Assembly (NCBI GenBank): GCA_964581355.1
Contig: CAZOOA010000004.1
Location: forward strand, 1-64,000
DNA length: 64,000 nt
Reading direction: 5' to 3'
Source of the DNA: CAZOOA01 sp964581355
Lineage (GTDB): Bacteria > Bacillota > Dethiobacteria > DTU022 > UBA8154
In this document: piece by piece, positions 52,137 to 61,387 of the stretch
Layout: the number at the start of each line of letters is the position of its first letter
How positions within the stretch are numbered: position 1 is the first letter of the stretch
The notes under the pieces: generated by a model
What the model was told of the DNA's origin: nothing
The model's input: the letters and a program-made list of their open reading frames with translations, nothing else
The model's database searches: none
Position numbers and translations under genes: made by a program

Positions 52137-53540
52137 TTAAAACAGATGATCTCCATGGGAAAACAGTTTCTTTGCTTTGACATTATCTTTAGGCGAGGAA
52201 AACAAACGATCCACCTGGTGGTTCAACTTTGGACTGGAAAAAATAATGACTCGATCTTCCGGCAGCAGATAATCACTGCCGCGGGGCAAGATAATTTCGT
52301 CATCACGTAATATGGCACCAATCAGGATTCCCGAAGGAATTCCGGCATTTTGTAGTTTTTTATTGGCGACTCTGGCACCTTGTGGAACTGTTAACTCAAT
52401 GATTTCCATCTTTCCATCTTCCAGCAAGGAGAATGAGGATACTTCCCCCTTGCGGACCAATCGTAATATCTGCGCTGCAGTAAGAATTCTTGGACTGATA
52501 ATATGTTCGATTCCCAGGTTTTCAAATAAGGTATAGTAGTCCTGATTGATCACTTCACAAATGGTTTTCTTTACTCCAAAATGTTTGGCCAGCACGGAAG
52601 CCAGGATATTCGTCCGGTCATCCCCGGTTACTGCTACCAAAATGTCGGCATTTTGAATCTCTTCCTGCCTTAAAAAAGAAAGATCTGTAGCATCACCTTG
52701 CAGAATAAGGGTGCGTGTGAGCTTGGAAGCTATATTTTGACAGCACTCGGTATTCTTTTCAATTATTTTAATGTTAATGTTGTTTTTCTTGCTGGACTCC
52801 AGCATTTCAGCCAACTGAAAGCCGATACGCCCACCGCCCAGGATTACTACATTGGGTGTTTTATTATTCTTCTTCTGCAGCAGCCAGCCTATATCTGTTA
52901 ACATTCCTCTTTGACCCAGTAAAAACAGCTTATTGTTCGGTAGAATTACATCGTCACCACCGGGAATAATAAAATCCCCGTTGGCCCGTTCGATAGCTGC
53001 AACCATGGTGTTTTTTGGAAAAGGCACTTTATGCAGGGGCTGGTTTACAAGCTTTGTTTTCTCATCGGCAATCAGGCTGATCATTTTAATCCGGCCTTTG
53101 GCAAAATATTCTGTTTCCCTGATATCAGGATCCCGGATTAACTTGGCAATTTCATATGAAGCAACACGCTCGGGGTTGATAAAAATATCGATGCCCAGCT
53201 GTTCGTTGGTTAATACAGAAGCTCCCTCGTAATATTCAGGATTACGGACCCGGGCAACTGTGATCTCCACGTCATACTTTTTCGCCAGCATACAGGAAAT
53301 AATATTTACCTCATCTACCTCTGTAACAGCAATGAGCATTTCCGCATTTCGAATCCCTGCTTCTTCCAGGGACTTGGCGCTGGCTCCATTGCTGCAGTTT
53401 ACCATCACATCTAGTTCTTCATTTAGCCGTTTTGCCTTGTCCGGATCCTGTTCGATAATTACCACATCTTGATTTTCGCCTGATAAAAGTTTGGCCAGGG
53501 CATAACCGACCCCGCCTCCACCGACGATAATAATATGCAT
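52137..53540 (-). CDS. trkA: Trk-type potassium uptake regulator TrkA
   Basis: The 467-residue protein is a tandem of two RCK units. Each Rossmann half begins with a nucleotide-binding loop: IIVGGGGVGYALAKLL at the N terminus and VILGGGRIGFQLAEMLE near residue 233. Each is followed by a TrkA-C half (for example LHKVPFPKNTMVAAIERANG and GARVANKKLQNAGIPSGILI). TrkA sits on the cytoplasmic face of TrkH or KtrB channels and gates K+ uptake by NAD(H) or ATP binding. No channel gene is in the window. AAGGGG precedes the ATG. A STAS gene follows in the opposite arrangement order (upstream, 62 bases), same strand. Confidence 0.93.
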   Translation of the reverse strand: MHIIIVGGGGVGYALAKLLSGENQDVVIIEQDPDKAKRLNEELDVMVNCSNGASAKSLEEAGIRNAEMLIAVTEVDEVNIISCMLAKKYDVEITVARVRNPEYYEGASVLTNEQLGIDIFINPERVASYEIAKLIRDPDIRETEYFAKGRIKMISLIADEKTKLVNQPLHKVPFPKNTMVAAIERANGDFIIPGGDDVILPNNKLFLLGQRGMLTDIGWLLQKKNNKTPNVVILGGGRIGFQLAEMLESSKKNNINIKIIEKNTECCQNIASKLTRTLILQGDATDLSFLRQEEIQNADILVAVTGDDRTNILASVLAKHFGVKKTICEVINQDYYTLFENLGIEHIISPRILTAAQILRLVRKGEVSSFSLLEDGKMEIIELTVPQGARVANKKLQNAGIPSGILIGAILRDDEIILPRGSDYLLPEDRVIIFSSPKLNHQVDRLFSSPKDNVKAKKLFSHGDHLF

Positions 53541-53602
53541 TGGAACAACCCCTTTAATCTCTTACATAAGCACCCTTTCGCCTTTCCCAGGCAGCAATAT
53601 TA

Positions 53603-53914
53603 TTAACTCATACCCTCAATCTTAATCACTTTGTACAGATGGATCATGGAAAACATCTTTTTGACGTAATCATTGTTTATACTGGTAATGCTGAGTTCTC
53701 CACCGCGCTCTTTAAGTTTTTTCTGGAAAAGAAGCAGCTTGCCCAGACCAGAACTGTCAATTCCTGTTACATTGGAGAAATCCATTTCAATGTAGTTAAT
53801 TCCTTCATCATACAGTGACAATAACTGCTGTTTTAATTCTTGTGAGTTGGAGATATCAATTCTTCCGCTGGGAACCAAACATGCTTCATTCTCGTTCTTT
53901 TTTTCAACTTTCAT
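53603..53914 (-). CDS. STAS-domain anti-sigma-factor antagonist, second copy
   Basis: The 103-residue protein has a standard STAS fold with GRIDISNSQELKQQLLSLYD, the phosphorylation loop NVTGIDSSGLGKLLLF with two Ser, and a C-terminal MFSMIHLYKVIKIEGMS that resembles the copy at 25010. AGGAGG precedes the ATG. No kinase or phosphatase gene is adjacent, but three phosphatase genes elsewhere in the window could regulate it. It is flanked by trkA and an unrecognised gene, neither of which suggests a target. Confidence 0.92.
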   Translation of the reverse strand: MKVEKKNENEACLVPSGRIDISNSQELKQQLLSLYDEGINYIEMDFSNVTGIDSSGLGKLLLFQKKLKERGGELSITSINNDYVKKMFSMIHLYKVIKIEGMS

Positions 53915-53945
53915 TGGGTGCAGCCTCCTCTATGATTATATATTA

Positions 53946-54599
53946 TCATTTATTTTTGCCTATGTACAGGCCATCCATAACAGCATGACAGGAACAGGAA
54001 GTGCTGACCAGAAACTTTCCAGGACCTGCATCTTCCAACTGGTTTTTAAACGCTAATGCATCCTCTGGCTTAAAGCCTCCCAAACCTGGAGCCAGCTGGG
54101 TACTTCGCAACACATAAGAAATAAAAGGTTCTGCATCAATGCTTTCCAGTAACTGATACAGCGGCTTTTCCCGGGGCAGACCGGTGACGGTACAGTATTC
54201 TTCAGGCTCACTGCAGTCAGGGGGGCAGGTAAAATCTGCATAACTGAGATAAAGCGTACCTGTGTCGGTCTTAAATTCAAAGGGCAAACCCAGGCCTAAC
54301 TCTGGGACAGGTGCCTGTTCAGCTTCAAGCTGGCCCTGTATATTTGTCAGGATAAAATCAAATAGCAGGTGCTTGGGCAGTGCGGGAATAACCCAACTAT
54401 CGCTATGAGCCAGCCCGACAATGTAATTGAGAGCCTCAATGGCATCCTGTTCCCATGCCTGGAAGATAAAAGGGGGAGCATTAGCTAATTGCCCCCGATT
54501 ATGATCAACGATGATAATCTGACCCTGGGGATAATACTGATGCAGGATCTTTACCAGGTTTTTGCCCAAAGTCCCGTAACCTATAAGATAAAAAATCAT
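53946..54599 (-). CDS. Unrecognised protein with Rossmann-like start and Cys-rich middle
   Basis: I do not recognise this family. The ATG at 54599 gives 217 residues; an alternative GTG at 54638 adds 13. It begins MIFYLIGYGTLGKNLVKILH, a dinucleotide-binding-type G-x-G-x-x-G loop followed by IIIVDHNRGQL. After about residue 115 it differs from TrkA or dehydrogenases and has CPPDCSEPEEYC and, near the end, STSCSCHAVMDGL. Four to five conserved-looking cysteines could bind zinc or a cluster. It lies between the acyl-CoA synthetase and STAS/trkA genes on the same strand. A redox-linked regulator is possible, but this is speculation. Confidence 0.6.
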   Translation of the reverse strand: MIFYLIGYGTLGKNLVKILHQYYPQGQIIIVDHNRGQLANAPPFIFQAWEQDAIEALNYIVGLAHSDSWVIPALPKHLLFDFILTNIQGQLEAEQAPVPELGLGLPFEFKTDTGTLYLSYADFTCPPDCSEPEEYCTVTGLPREKPLYQLLESIDAEPFISYVLRSTQLAPGLGGFKPEDALAFKNQLEDAGPGKFLVSTSCSCHAVMDGLYIGKNK

Positions 54600-54733
54600 T
54601 TGCCCGCCTTGTTTTCCTTCAATGTTTGTTTTTTTCACAACAATTACCTATCATTTTAAACCATTTTACCATATTTGAAAAGCATTTTAAGAACCTGCTT
54701 CAGAAAACATCAGCAAGCTAATAAAGGTCGCTA

Positions 54734-54774
54734 TAACAGTACCACCGGGCTTTTAATACCCGGTGGTACTGTTA
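54734..54774. repeat. Perfect 16-bp inverted repeat
   Basis: TAACAGTACCACCGGG and CCCGGTGGTACTGTTA flank a 9-base loop. It lies about 70 bases past the stop of the acyl-CoA synthetase gene, but has no T run on the minus strand. It may be a terminator without a T tract or an RNA-stabilising hairpin. Confidence 0.8.
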
Positions 54775-54845
54775 ACGACAACAAAACATGTTTTTCAGAC
54801 TGGTTACTATGATAAGTTGCTTGCTGTTCGCCAAGCTGGGCCTGT

Positions 54846-56534
54846 TTAGCTATCTTTTTGTTCTTGCTCTTGTTTCTTTTTTTCTTCCTCGACAAGCACC
54901 CGGCGCAATATTTTTCCAATCATTGTTTTAGGCAGTTCACTGCGGAATTCTACCAGTTTGGGAATTTTGTACTTGGCCAGATTCTGTGTGCAATAATCAA
55001 TAACCTCTTCTTCTGTCATTGTTTCTCCCTCTTTGAGGACAATATAAGCTTTCAAGGTTTCACCGCGATACGGATCGGGCACACCGGCAACAGCTGCCTC
55101 CTGGATTTTATCATGAGAGTAAAGGACTTCTTCAATTTCCCTGGGGAAAATATTATAGCCGCCAGCGATGACCATATCTTTTTTGCGGTCTACGATGAAG
55201 AAATATCCTTCTTCATCCATTTTGGCAATATCGCCCGTATGCAGCCATCCATCACGCAGGGTTTGGTCTGTCTCTTCAGGCATGTTTAAATACCCTTTCA
55301 TAACCTGGGGACCCTTAACAGTCAGTTCCCCGCTTTCACCAATGTCCATAACTTCATTGGGATCTTCCGGGTTAACAACCCTGGCCAGGGTATTGGGGAA
55401 GGGAAGCCCGATACTGCCCGCTTTTCTTTTGCCATAAACAGGATTGGCATGAGTGACCGGCGAAGACTCGGACAGTCCATACCCTTCAACCAGCCGTCCA
55501 CCCGTCAGCTTTTCGAATCGGCTTTGTACTTCTACAGGCAGCGGGGCTGCTCCACTTATACACGCTCTGATGGAACTAAGGTTATATTTATTGATCTCCG
55601 GCGAGTTAATTATGGCCACATACATGGTAGGCACTCCAGGGAAAAGTGTGGGCTTTTCCTTGTCAATCAGTTTAAGAATTTCATTTAATTCAAAACGAGG
55701 TACCAGGATCAAGGATCCACCAAACACCATAGACAAATTCAAGCAGGTAGTCATACCATAGCTATGGAAAAAAGGAAGTACAGCCAGAGTTACCTCTTTA
55801 CCTTCCTGGAAATCTGTCAGCCAGGCGCGAGTCTGGTATACATTGGAAACCAGGTTTTTATGAGTTAAGATAGCCCCCTTGGAAACCCCGGTTGTCCCGC
55901 CGGTGTAAAGGAAACATGCCGGAGAATCCACATCCACCTGGGCGCTTCCAGCAGGAGAACTGGCATGTTTTTTTAGCATATCCTGCAGCCAGACATCTCC
56001 CGACTTTAGCTCTGCGCGATCCCCCTCTTTTTTTTCTTTGGCCAGGGTGTACAAGATCTTTAAAACACCAGGAAAATATTCTTTTATATTTGTAGCAATA
56101 ATTGCTTTAAAATTCAATTTTTCCTTGATGTTTCGGACCATGGGATAAAACCTGCTCAGTGTTAAAACAACTTCAGCTTCTGAATCCTTTAGCTGATGCT
56201 CCAACTCCCTTTCCACATACAGCGGGTTGCATGGTATAACCGTACATCCAGCCTGCAAAGCCCCATAAAAAGCCACTACATATTGTGGGCAATTAGGCAA
56301 ATGCAGAGCCACCCGGGCCCCCTCTTTTAACCCCATTCCCTTCAGAGCCGCAGAAAACTGGTTCACCAGCGCACTCATTTCCTGGTAGCTTTTCTTTCCA
56401 CCCATGAAAACTGTAGCAGTATTATTGGGATACTCTTTGACTTTTTCTTGGAAAAGCTGGGGCAATGTCTTGGAAGGAATTTCAATTTCTGCTGAAACAC
56501 CGGGTTCATATGAAGCTGTCCAAATTTTTTCCAT
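54846..56534 (-). CDS. fadD: Long-chain acyl-CoA synthetase
   Basis: The 562-residue protein is a complete AMP-forming adenylating enzyme. Motifs in order are the P-loop YTGGTTGVSKGAILTHKNL, the aromatic motif VEGYGLSESSPVTHANP, the A8-type GWLHTGDIAKMDEEGYFFIVDRKKD, GGYNIFPREIEEVL and the catalytic Lys in KTMIGKILRRVL. It should activate fatty acids to acyl-CoA via acyl-adenylate; chain length is not determinable. No other beta-oxidation gene is next to it. AAGGAGGAAAACGT precedes the ATG. A Lys/Gln/Glu-rich C-terminal tail (EEEKKKQEQEQKDS) is unusual but harmless. Adjacent 56535-56915 shows no gene. Confidence 0.9.
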   Translation of the reverse strand: MEKIWTASYEPGVSAEIEIPSKTLPQLFQEKVKEYPNNTATVFMGGKKSYQEMSALVNQFSAALKGMGLKEGARVALHLPNCPQYVVAFYGALQAGCTVIPCNPLYVERELEHQLKDSEAEVVLTLSRFYPMVRNIKEKLNFKAIIATNIKEYFPGVLKILYTLAKEKKEGDRAELKSGDVWLQDMLKKHASSPAGSAQVDVDSPACFLYTGGTTGVSKGAILTHKNLVSNVYQTRAWLTDFQEGKEVTLAVLPFFHSYGMTTCLNLSMVFGGSLILVPRFELNEILKLIDKEKPTLFPGVPTMYVAIINSPEINKYNLSSIRACISGAAPLPVEVQSRFEKLTGGRLVEGYGLSESSPVTHANPVYGKRKAGSIGLPFPNTLARVVNPEDPNEVMDIGESGELTVKGPQVMKGYLNMPEETDQTLRDGWLHTGDIAKMDEEGYFFIVDRKKDMVIAGGYNIFPREIEEVLYSHDKIQEAAVAGVPDPYRGETLKAYIVLKEGETMTEEEVIDYCTQNLAKYKIPKLVEFRSELPKTMIGKILRRVLVEEEKKKQEQEQKDS

Positions 56535-56915
56535 ATACGTTTTCCTCCTTCAGTTAAACAATAATGATTACTGGTTTAAAATTATCTGGTTGGATTAATT
56601 TTTGAACTACCAAACGTTGAAACTCACTCTCCACTAGTATAAACGGCACTATTGGAATATGCTCACCTCCCTGGAAGCGTGCCGATTGGATTAACTTGAG
56701 TTTATATTCTTATTTCTAAATTTTCATTGTATATACATTCTCTTTTTATACAAAAAAACCTTCCATTGTTGAAATTTCTTCATGTAAAATATTTTGTTTA
56801 ACAAATGATTGCCTGTTTATGTTAAAATATCTAACATAGCATAAAAATAGAACTTCCCTTTCCCGGTCCACGGCCTTAAAAAAAACTGAGTCAAACAGAG
56901 AGAGGTTTATTCATC
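56535..56915. other. Divergent intergenic region
   Basis: This 381-base stretch separates the divergent acyl-CoA synthetase and CapA-like genes and must contain both promoters. AT-rich segments such as TATGTTAAAATATC near 56819 are candidates, but no full -35/-10 pair is convincing. No riboswitch core was seen. Confidence 0.4.
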
Positions 56916-58154
56916 ATGAGCAAAAAACGGGTTGTTTTTATCCTGATATTGCTGCTGATTGCTGTCCTTCCCTTCGGCTTTCTGGTTTCTGAAATTTCCA
57001 GCGATGAGCTGGATTCCAGCAACAGCGAACTTTCGGTCAGTTTTTCTCCTTACTCAGGCAGTTCTGGCAGCCGCTTGAAGGGTTTATATACTGCCAACAG
57101 CGAAATGCTTGAAGGCTATTTTCAAAGCGAGGTGACTATCGCTGCTGCAGGTGATCTGATGGTCCACAGCCCCCAATTTTTTAGTGCTTATAATGCCAGC
57201 ACAGGCACTTATGATTTCAGCAAGCACTTTTCCAGGATCAGTCCTTACTTAATACAGGCAGACCTGACTTTGGCGAACCTTGAAACCACCCTGACCGGCC
57301 CCCAGTATCCTTACAGCGGCTACCCCCGCTTCAACACACCACCCGAGCTGGCAGAAAACTTAAAAGATGCCGGGTTTGACCTGCTCTTTACCGCCAATAA
57401 TCATTCCCTGGATTATGGAGAAACAGGAGCTCTCAATACCATCGAACACATCGAAGCCGCCGGTTTGGATTTTGTTGGAACAGCAAGAAACGAAGAAGAA
57501 AGGAAAAGGGGTTCCCAGGTTACTATAAATAATATTGAGCTGGCCTTTTTCGCTTATACATACGGAACAAACGGTATCCCCGTTCCCCAGGGTAAAGAGT
57601 ACCTGGTGACTTTAATCGATGAAGAAACCATTATTACCGATACGGAAAGGGCCAGGGAACAAGGTGCGGATGCGGTGATTGTGTCCCTGCATTGGGGCCA
57701 GGAATACCAACGCCTGCCAACCCAGGGTCAACGTGACCTTGCCAAGCGTTTAATCGATGGCGGAGTTGATGTTATTGTGGGAACTCATCCTCATGTTGTC
57801 CAGCCTGCAGAAATTATTCAAACAGACAATAATTCAGGTCTTGTGCTGTATTCCCTGGGCAACTTTATTTCCAACCAGAGGAAACGATACAGGGACAGCG
57901 GCATTATTGTCTACTTTACCCTGGAAAAAGATCTGGCCATGGATCAAGTAACGGTCTCCCTTGCCGAGATAGAGCCAACATGGGTCTTGAGAAGAAACCA
58001 GCTTGGCCCGGAACGCTACTCCATTTTGCCAGTCAATGATCTGCTTGCTGATAAGGCTAAACTGGAGGCAGAAAATTTATCCCCGCAGGATATCAACAGA
58101 ATGCAAGAGGTCGTTACAGAAACAGAAGATATTTTTTGGAGATACTGGGATTAG
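56916..58154 (+). CDS. CapA-family (PGA_cap) metallophosphoesterase-like secreted protein
   Basis: The 412-residue protein has an N-terminal signal anchor (about residues 5-27), a short Ser-rich spacer and a CapA/PGA_cap domain. Motifs are IAAAGDLMVHS, ANLETTLTGPQYP, FTANNHSLDYGETG, VSLHWGQEYQ, IVGTHPHVVQPAE and YSLGNFISNQ. These residues form a two-metal site related to calcineurin phosphoesterases. CapA proteins take part in poly-gamma-glutamate synthesis in Bacillus, but many clostridial homologues stand alone with unknown function, as here: no capB or capC is near. AGAGAGG precedes the ATG. Confidence 0.9.
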   Translation: MSKKRVVFILILLLIAVLPFGFLVSEISSDELDSSNSELSVSFSPYSGSSGSRLKGLYTANSEMLEGYFQSEVTIAAAGDLMVHSPQFFSAYNASTGTYDFSKHFSRISPYLIQADLTLANLETTLTGPQYPYSGYPRFNTPPELAENLKDAGFDLLFTANNHSLDYGETGALNTIEHIEAAGLDFVGTARNEEERKRGSQVTINNIELAFFAYTYGTNGIPVPQGKEYLVTLIDEETIITDTERAREQGADAVIVSLHWGQEYQRLPTQGQRDLAKRLIDGGVDVIVGTHPHVVQPAEIIQTDNNSGLVLYSLGNFISNQRKRYRDSGIIVYFTLEKDLAMDQVTVSLAEIEPTWVLRRNQLGPERYSILPVNDLLADKAKLEAENLSPQDINRMQEVVTETEDIFWRYWD

Positions 58155-58201
58155 AGCGATCCCTGTTACCTGAGCAAAACTCCACCTGGATTAAAACTGG
58201 T

Positions 58202-58546
58202 TCATTCTTCTAGACGGCCTCGATTGTCTTTGTCTTCGTTTTCCCCAATTTCCTCCAGGTAGATTCCGTTTTCCAGTTTTTCTCCCACTTTGTTTTCCAC
58301 TGGATAATCTTCGTTTGATTCTTCTTTACCTTCACTGTCTTTCTCCATCGTCTCGATACTGTCCTGGACAGTCATTCTTTTTCCTTCTTCCTTGAAGCTA
58401 TTAATTGCCCGTGCTAGGAAAAAATGGTAACCGGCCAAGGCAATAAAAAGCAGGATAAATAACGGATAATCACTGTAAGTCAAAAAGTATAACCCAACTA
58501 TTATATAAACAATGGTGAGAAGATAATAATTTCGTAAGCCTTTCAT
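58202..58546 (-). CDS. Small membrane protein with acidic tail
   Basis: The second ATG (58546) is preferred because GGAG lies 8 bases from it and only 2 from the first (58552). The 114-residue product starts MKGLRNYYLLTIVYIIVGLY, has two membrane segments (about 8-25 and 28-45) and then a strongly acidic, low-complexity cytoplasmic tail rich in Glu, Asp and Lys. I do not recognise a family. It lies convergent to the CapA-like gene and divergent from rubredoxin. Function unknown. Confidence 0.65.
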   Translation of the reverse strand: MKGLRNYYLLTIVYIIVGLYFLTYSDYPLFILLFIALAGYHFFLARAINSFKEEGKRMTVQDSIETMEKDSEGKEESNEDYPVENKVGEKLENGIYLEEIGENEDKDNRGRLEE

Positions 58547-58692
58547 TACCATAACTCCATTTCTTTGCGCAAATGTTTCGTTTTTTTACGAAAAACAATT
58601 AAAATAACCCGGTCTTGCAGGAGTTTCCAAGCGTTATGCTGAATAATTAATAAAGGTTGGTAAATCAAAAATATTTTTAAGGAGGTTTTCCC

Positions 58693-58851
58693 ATGCAAAA
58701 ATATGAATGCTCTGTTTGTGGTTATGTCTATGATCCCGGTGTTGGTGATGAAGAAAATGGTATCGCCCCAGGCACTTCCTTTGACGACCTTCCCGCAGAC
58801 TGGGTTTGTCCTCAGTGCGGCGTAGGCAAGGATATGTTCGAGCCCGCTTAA
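58693..58851 (+). CDS. Rubredoxin
   Basis: The ATG at 58693 has AAGGAGG 7 bases upstream. The 52-residue product starts MQKYECSVCGYVYDPGVGDE and ends DWVCPQCGVGKDMFEPA, with the two CxxCG Fe-binding loops and the conserved aromatic core (Tyr4, Tyr13, Trp38 region). It is a one-electron carrier used by anaerobes, often in oxidative-stress reductases. The gene is monocistronic, with a perfect palindromic terminator directly after. It is too short for many gene-length cut-offs. Confidence 0.97.
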   Translation: MQKYECSVCGYVYDPGVGDEENGIAPGTSFDDLPADWVCPQCGVGKDMFEPA

Positions 58852-58871
58852 GATACAACTGTCTTGATTTT

Positions 58872-58905
58872 TAAGGGGCAGGAAGCTTCCTGCCCCTTAT
58901 ATTTA
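58872..58905 (+). terminator. Terminator of rubredoxin
   Basis: A perfect palindrome (TAAGGGGCAGGAAG with its complement, 58872-58899) is followed by TATTTAT, 20 bases past the rubredoxin stop. Confidence 0.85.
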
Positions 58906-58954
58906 TGCCGTGAAGATAACCGGAGCCGATACCGGGAAACTTAAAACTCCATTT

Positions 58955-60424
58955 TCATACTAATTCGAAATAGTCTATTGTCTTGTTGATCCTTTGTACA
59001 CATGCTTCTTTCCCCAGCAACTGGATGATGTCTACCAGCTCCGGGCCCCCTGTTTTTCCTGTAAGAGCTAGCCGCGTGGGAAGGTTTATTTTACCCTGGG
59101 AAAGCTCCAACTCTTCCGCCACCCCTTGAAGGGCATCCTTGATACTGCCTTCATTGACAGTATCAAGGGCTTCCAGCGCTTTGGAAACTTTTAGCAGGAC
59201 CTGTCCAGCGCCTTTGTCCTTTTGGAAATGCTTTTTGGCACCTTTTTCATCATAAGGATAATCTTCATTAAAAAAGTAATAGGTTGCATCGACTACTTCG
59301 CTAAGCATTTTTACCCGCTCACGAACCAGGCTCAAAACTGATTTGAGGTAAACAAGCTCATCAGGTGAAACATGTTCTGCAACAAAGCCCGCCTCTTTAA
59401 AAAAGGGCAGCGCTTCCTGTGCAAGTTGGCCCAGGTCCATGGTTCTCAAGTAATAGCCATTCATCCAGGTTAATTTTGTTTGGTCGTAAATCGCCGGGTT
59501 TTTGCTGACTTTTTCCAGGGAGAACAATTGAATCATTTCCTCTAAAGGGACGATTTCCCGGTCTTCGCCGGGAGACCAGCCCAGAAGAGCCAGGTAGTTT
59601 AGCAGTGCCGTGGGCAATATGCCCATTTCTTTATACTCCTGCACTGAAGTTGCGCCGTGCCGCTTACTTAACTTGCTGTGATCCGGGGCCAGAATCATAG
59701 GGACATGAGCATATAAAGGAGTTTGGTAACCCAGCAATTCAGCAATAACCTGTTGACGGGGTGTGTTGGAAAGATGTTCTTCGGCGCGAATAACATGGGT
59801 TATGTTCATTAAGCTATCATCCACAACAGAAGCAAAATTATAAGTAGGTTTCCCGTCTGATTTGATAATAATCATATCATCGAGGGTGCTGTTATCAAAG
59901 GTTACCCACCCTCTGACCACGTCCTCGACAACCGTTTCACCTTCTTCCGGGGTAAGCAGCCGGATTACATGCCCCTGGCAGGATGATTTTTTTGCTTCAA
60001 TCTGTGAAGACGAAAGGTTCCTGCAGGTACCTGTGTAACGAGGTGCCTCGCCTTTTTCCCTGATTTTTTCTTTCTGTTTTTCCAGTTCTTCTGTGCTGCA
60101 AAAACAATAATATGCTTTCCCTTCATCCAGCAGCTTTTGGACCGCGTCCTTATACAGGTTCAAACGCTCCGACTGGACATAGGGGCCGTAATCGCCGCCC
60201 TGCCCGGGGCCTTCATTCCAATCCAAACCCAACCATTTCAACGAGTTAAAGATGGAGTCCAGATGTTCCTGGGATGAGCGTTCTTGATCAGTATCATCAA
60301 TTCGTAAAACAAGCGAGCCCTGTTGTTTTTTGGCAAATAGCCAGTTAAACAGGGCTGTTCTTGCCCCGCCGATATGCAGTTCTCCTGTTGGGCTGGGTGC
60401 AAACCGTACCCTGACATGTTCCAT
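58955..60424 (-). CDS. gltX: Glutamyl-tRNA synthetase
   Basis: The 489-residue protein shows the class I motifs RFAPSPTGELHIGGARTALF (HIGH equivalent) and SKLSKRHGATS (KMSKS equivalent). Glutamate and tRNA acceptor-end binding blocks such as LRIDDTDQERS and VIRAEEHLSNTPRQ are present, and the anticodon-binding domain occupies the C-terminal third (LPTRLALTGKTGGPEL). Length matches bacterial GltX. It charges tRNA-Glu in the cytoplasm, and may be non-discriminating if a GatCAB amidotransferase exists elsewhere. GAGGTG precedes the ATG. Confidence 0.97.
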   Translation of the reverse strand: MEHVRVRFAPSPTGELHIGGARTALFNWLFAKKQQGSLVLRIDDTDQERSSQEHLDSIFNSLKWLGLDWNEGPGQGGDYGPYVQSERLNLYKDAVQKLLDEGKAYYCFCSTEELEKQKEKIREKGEAPRYTGTCRNLSSSQIEAKKSSCQGHVIRLLTPEEGETVVEDVVRGWVTFDNSTLDDMIIIKSDGKPTYNFASVVDDSLMNITHVIRAEEHLSNTPRQQVIAELLGYQTPLYAHVPMILAPDHSKLSKRHGATSVQEYKEMGILPTALLNYLALLGWSPGEDREIVPLEEMIQLFSLEKVSKNPAIYDQTKLTWMNGYYLRTMDLGQLAQEALPFFKEAGFVAEHVSPDELVYLKSVLSLVRERVKMLSEVVDATYYFFNEDYPYDEKGAKKHFQKDKGAGQVLLKVSKALEALDTVNEGSIKDALQGVAEELELSQGKINLPTRLALTGKTGGPELVDIIQLLGKEACVQRINKTIDYFELV

Positions 60425-60485
60425 GACTTATTGGCACCTCATCCTTCAATAATTTATTATAGTCATATCACTTTACAACTTCTTA

Positions 60486-61226
60486 TTATAATTCCATTAA
60501 TATATCTTGCAAGGCCTTGCTGCAATTATCCCGGATAACAACTTCTGCCCTGTAATCATGGTTGGTCGGTTGATTGTTAATAATGGACAACCTTTTTACC
60601 AGGCCGGGAAGACCTGCTACGGGATATACAACCAGGCTGCTTCCAATAACCAGTAAATAGTCGCATCCTGTTTTCAACTGCCTCTCTGCATCAAAAAAAG
60701 CAGCAGACATGGAATCCCCAAATAAGACTACATCGGGCCTTAGAATGTTATTGCAACTGGGGCAAAGCGGAGGGTTCTTCCCTTGTTCCAGTTGCCCGGG
60801 CATCTCGTCAAAATCGTATTCTTTATGGCAGCCCATGCAGTGGCATGTCCTTAAATGGCCATGAACCTCCCATACATTTTTTGAACCAGCTTTGTGATGA
60901 AGACCATCGATATTTTGTGTAATAATGCCTTTCAATAAACCCATTTCTTCCATTTTAGCCAGGGCAAAATGCCCTTCGTTGGGTTGAGCTTCTTTTAAAC
61001 TGCGAAACCGGGCAAAGCCCACTTCGAAGAAAAGCTCGGGACTGCTGTTCAGTGCCTGGGCTGAAGAGGTTTTTATTGGATCAACTTTTTCCCAAATACC
61101 CGTTCCTGGACTGCGAAAATCAGGAATGCCGCTTTCTGTGCTGATCCCAGCCCCGGTTAAAACAAAAAAACTGGAGCTTTCTTCGATCGCCCGGGCAACT
61201 TGTTTCACCTGCTCCTTGTAATCCAT
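60486..61226 (-). CDS. SIR2-family NAD-dependent protein deacylase (CobB-like)
   Basis: The ATG at 61226 is chosen because AAAGGGGG lies 6 bases upstream; 246 residues. The NAD-binding motifs are FFVLTGAGISTESGIPDFRS and ITQNIDGLHHKAGS, with the catalytic His in WEVHGHLRT. The zinc-binding cysteines are in CHCMGCHKEYD and LCPSCNNILRPDVVLFGD. C-terminal VIGSSLVVYPVAGLPGL is standard. It removes acetyl or other acyl groups from protein lysines, using NAD+, for example from acyl-CoA synthetases such as the one encoded about 5 kb away. It lies just upstream of gltX, same strand. Confidence 0.94.
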   Translation of the reverse strand: MDYKEQVKQVARAIEESSSFFVLTGAGISTESGIPDFRSPGTGIWEKVDPIKTSSAQALNSSPELFFEVGFARFRSLKEAQPNEGHFALAKMEEMGLLKGIITQNIDGLHHKAGSKNVWEVHGHLRTCHCMGCHKEYDFDEMPGQLEQGKNPPLCPSCNNILRPDVVLFGDSMSAAFFDAERQLKTGCDYLLVIGSSLVVYPVAGLPGLVKRLSIINNQPTNHDYRAEVVIRDNCSKALQDILMEL

Positions 61227-61387
61227 TTTCTGCCCCCTTTCCTGTCCAAGCTGCAACAGGATGCCCATTTGATAATATTTCTATAGTTCTTGTTTATAAG
61301 TTCTTTTTTAAAATGTAAATTCCTGCCCTGACCACTTAATTGTACAGCTAAAAAAGGGCAGTACATAACTGCACCAGGAGTTAGAGT

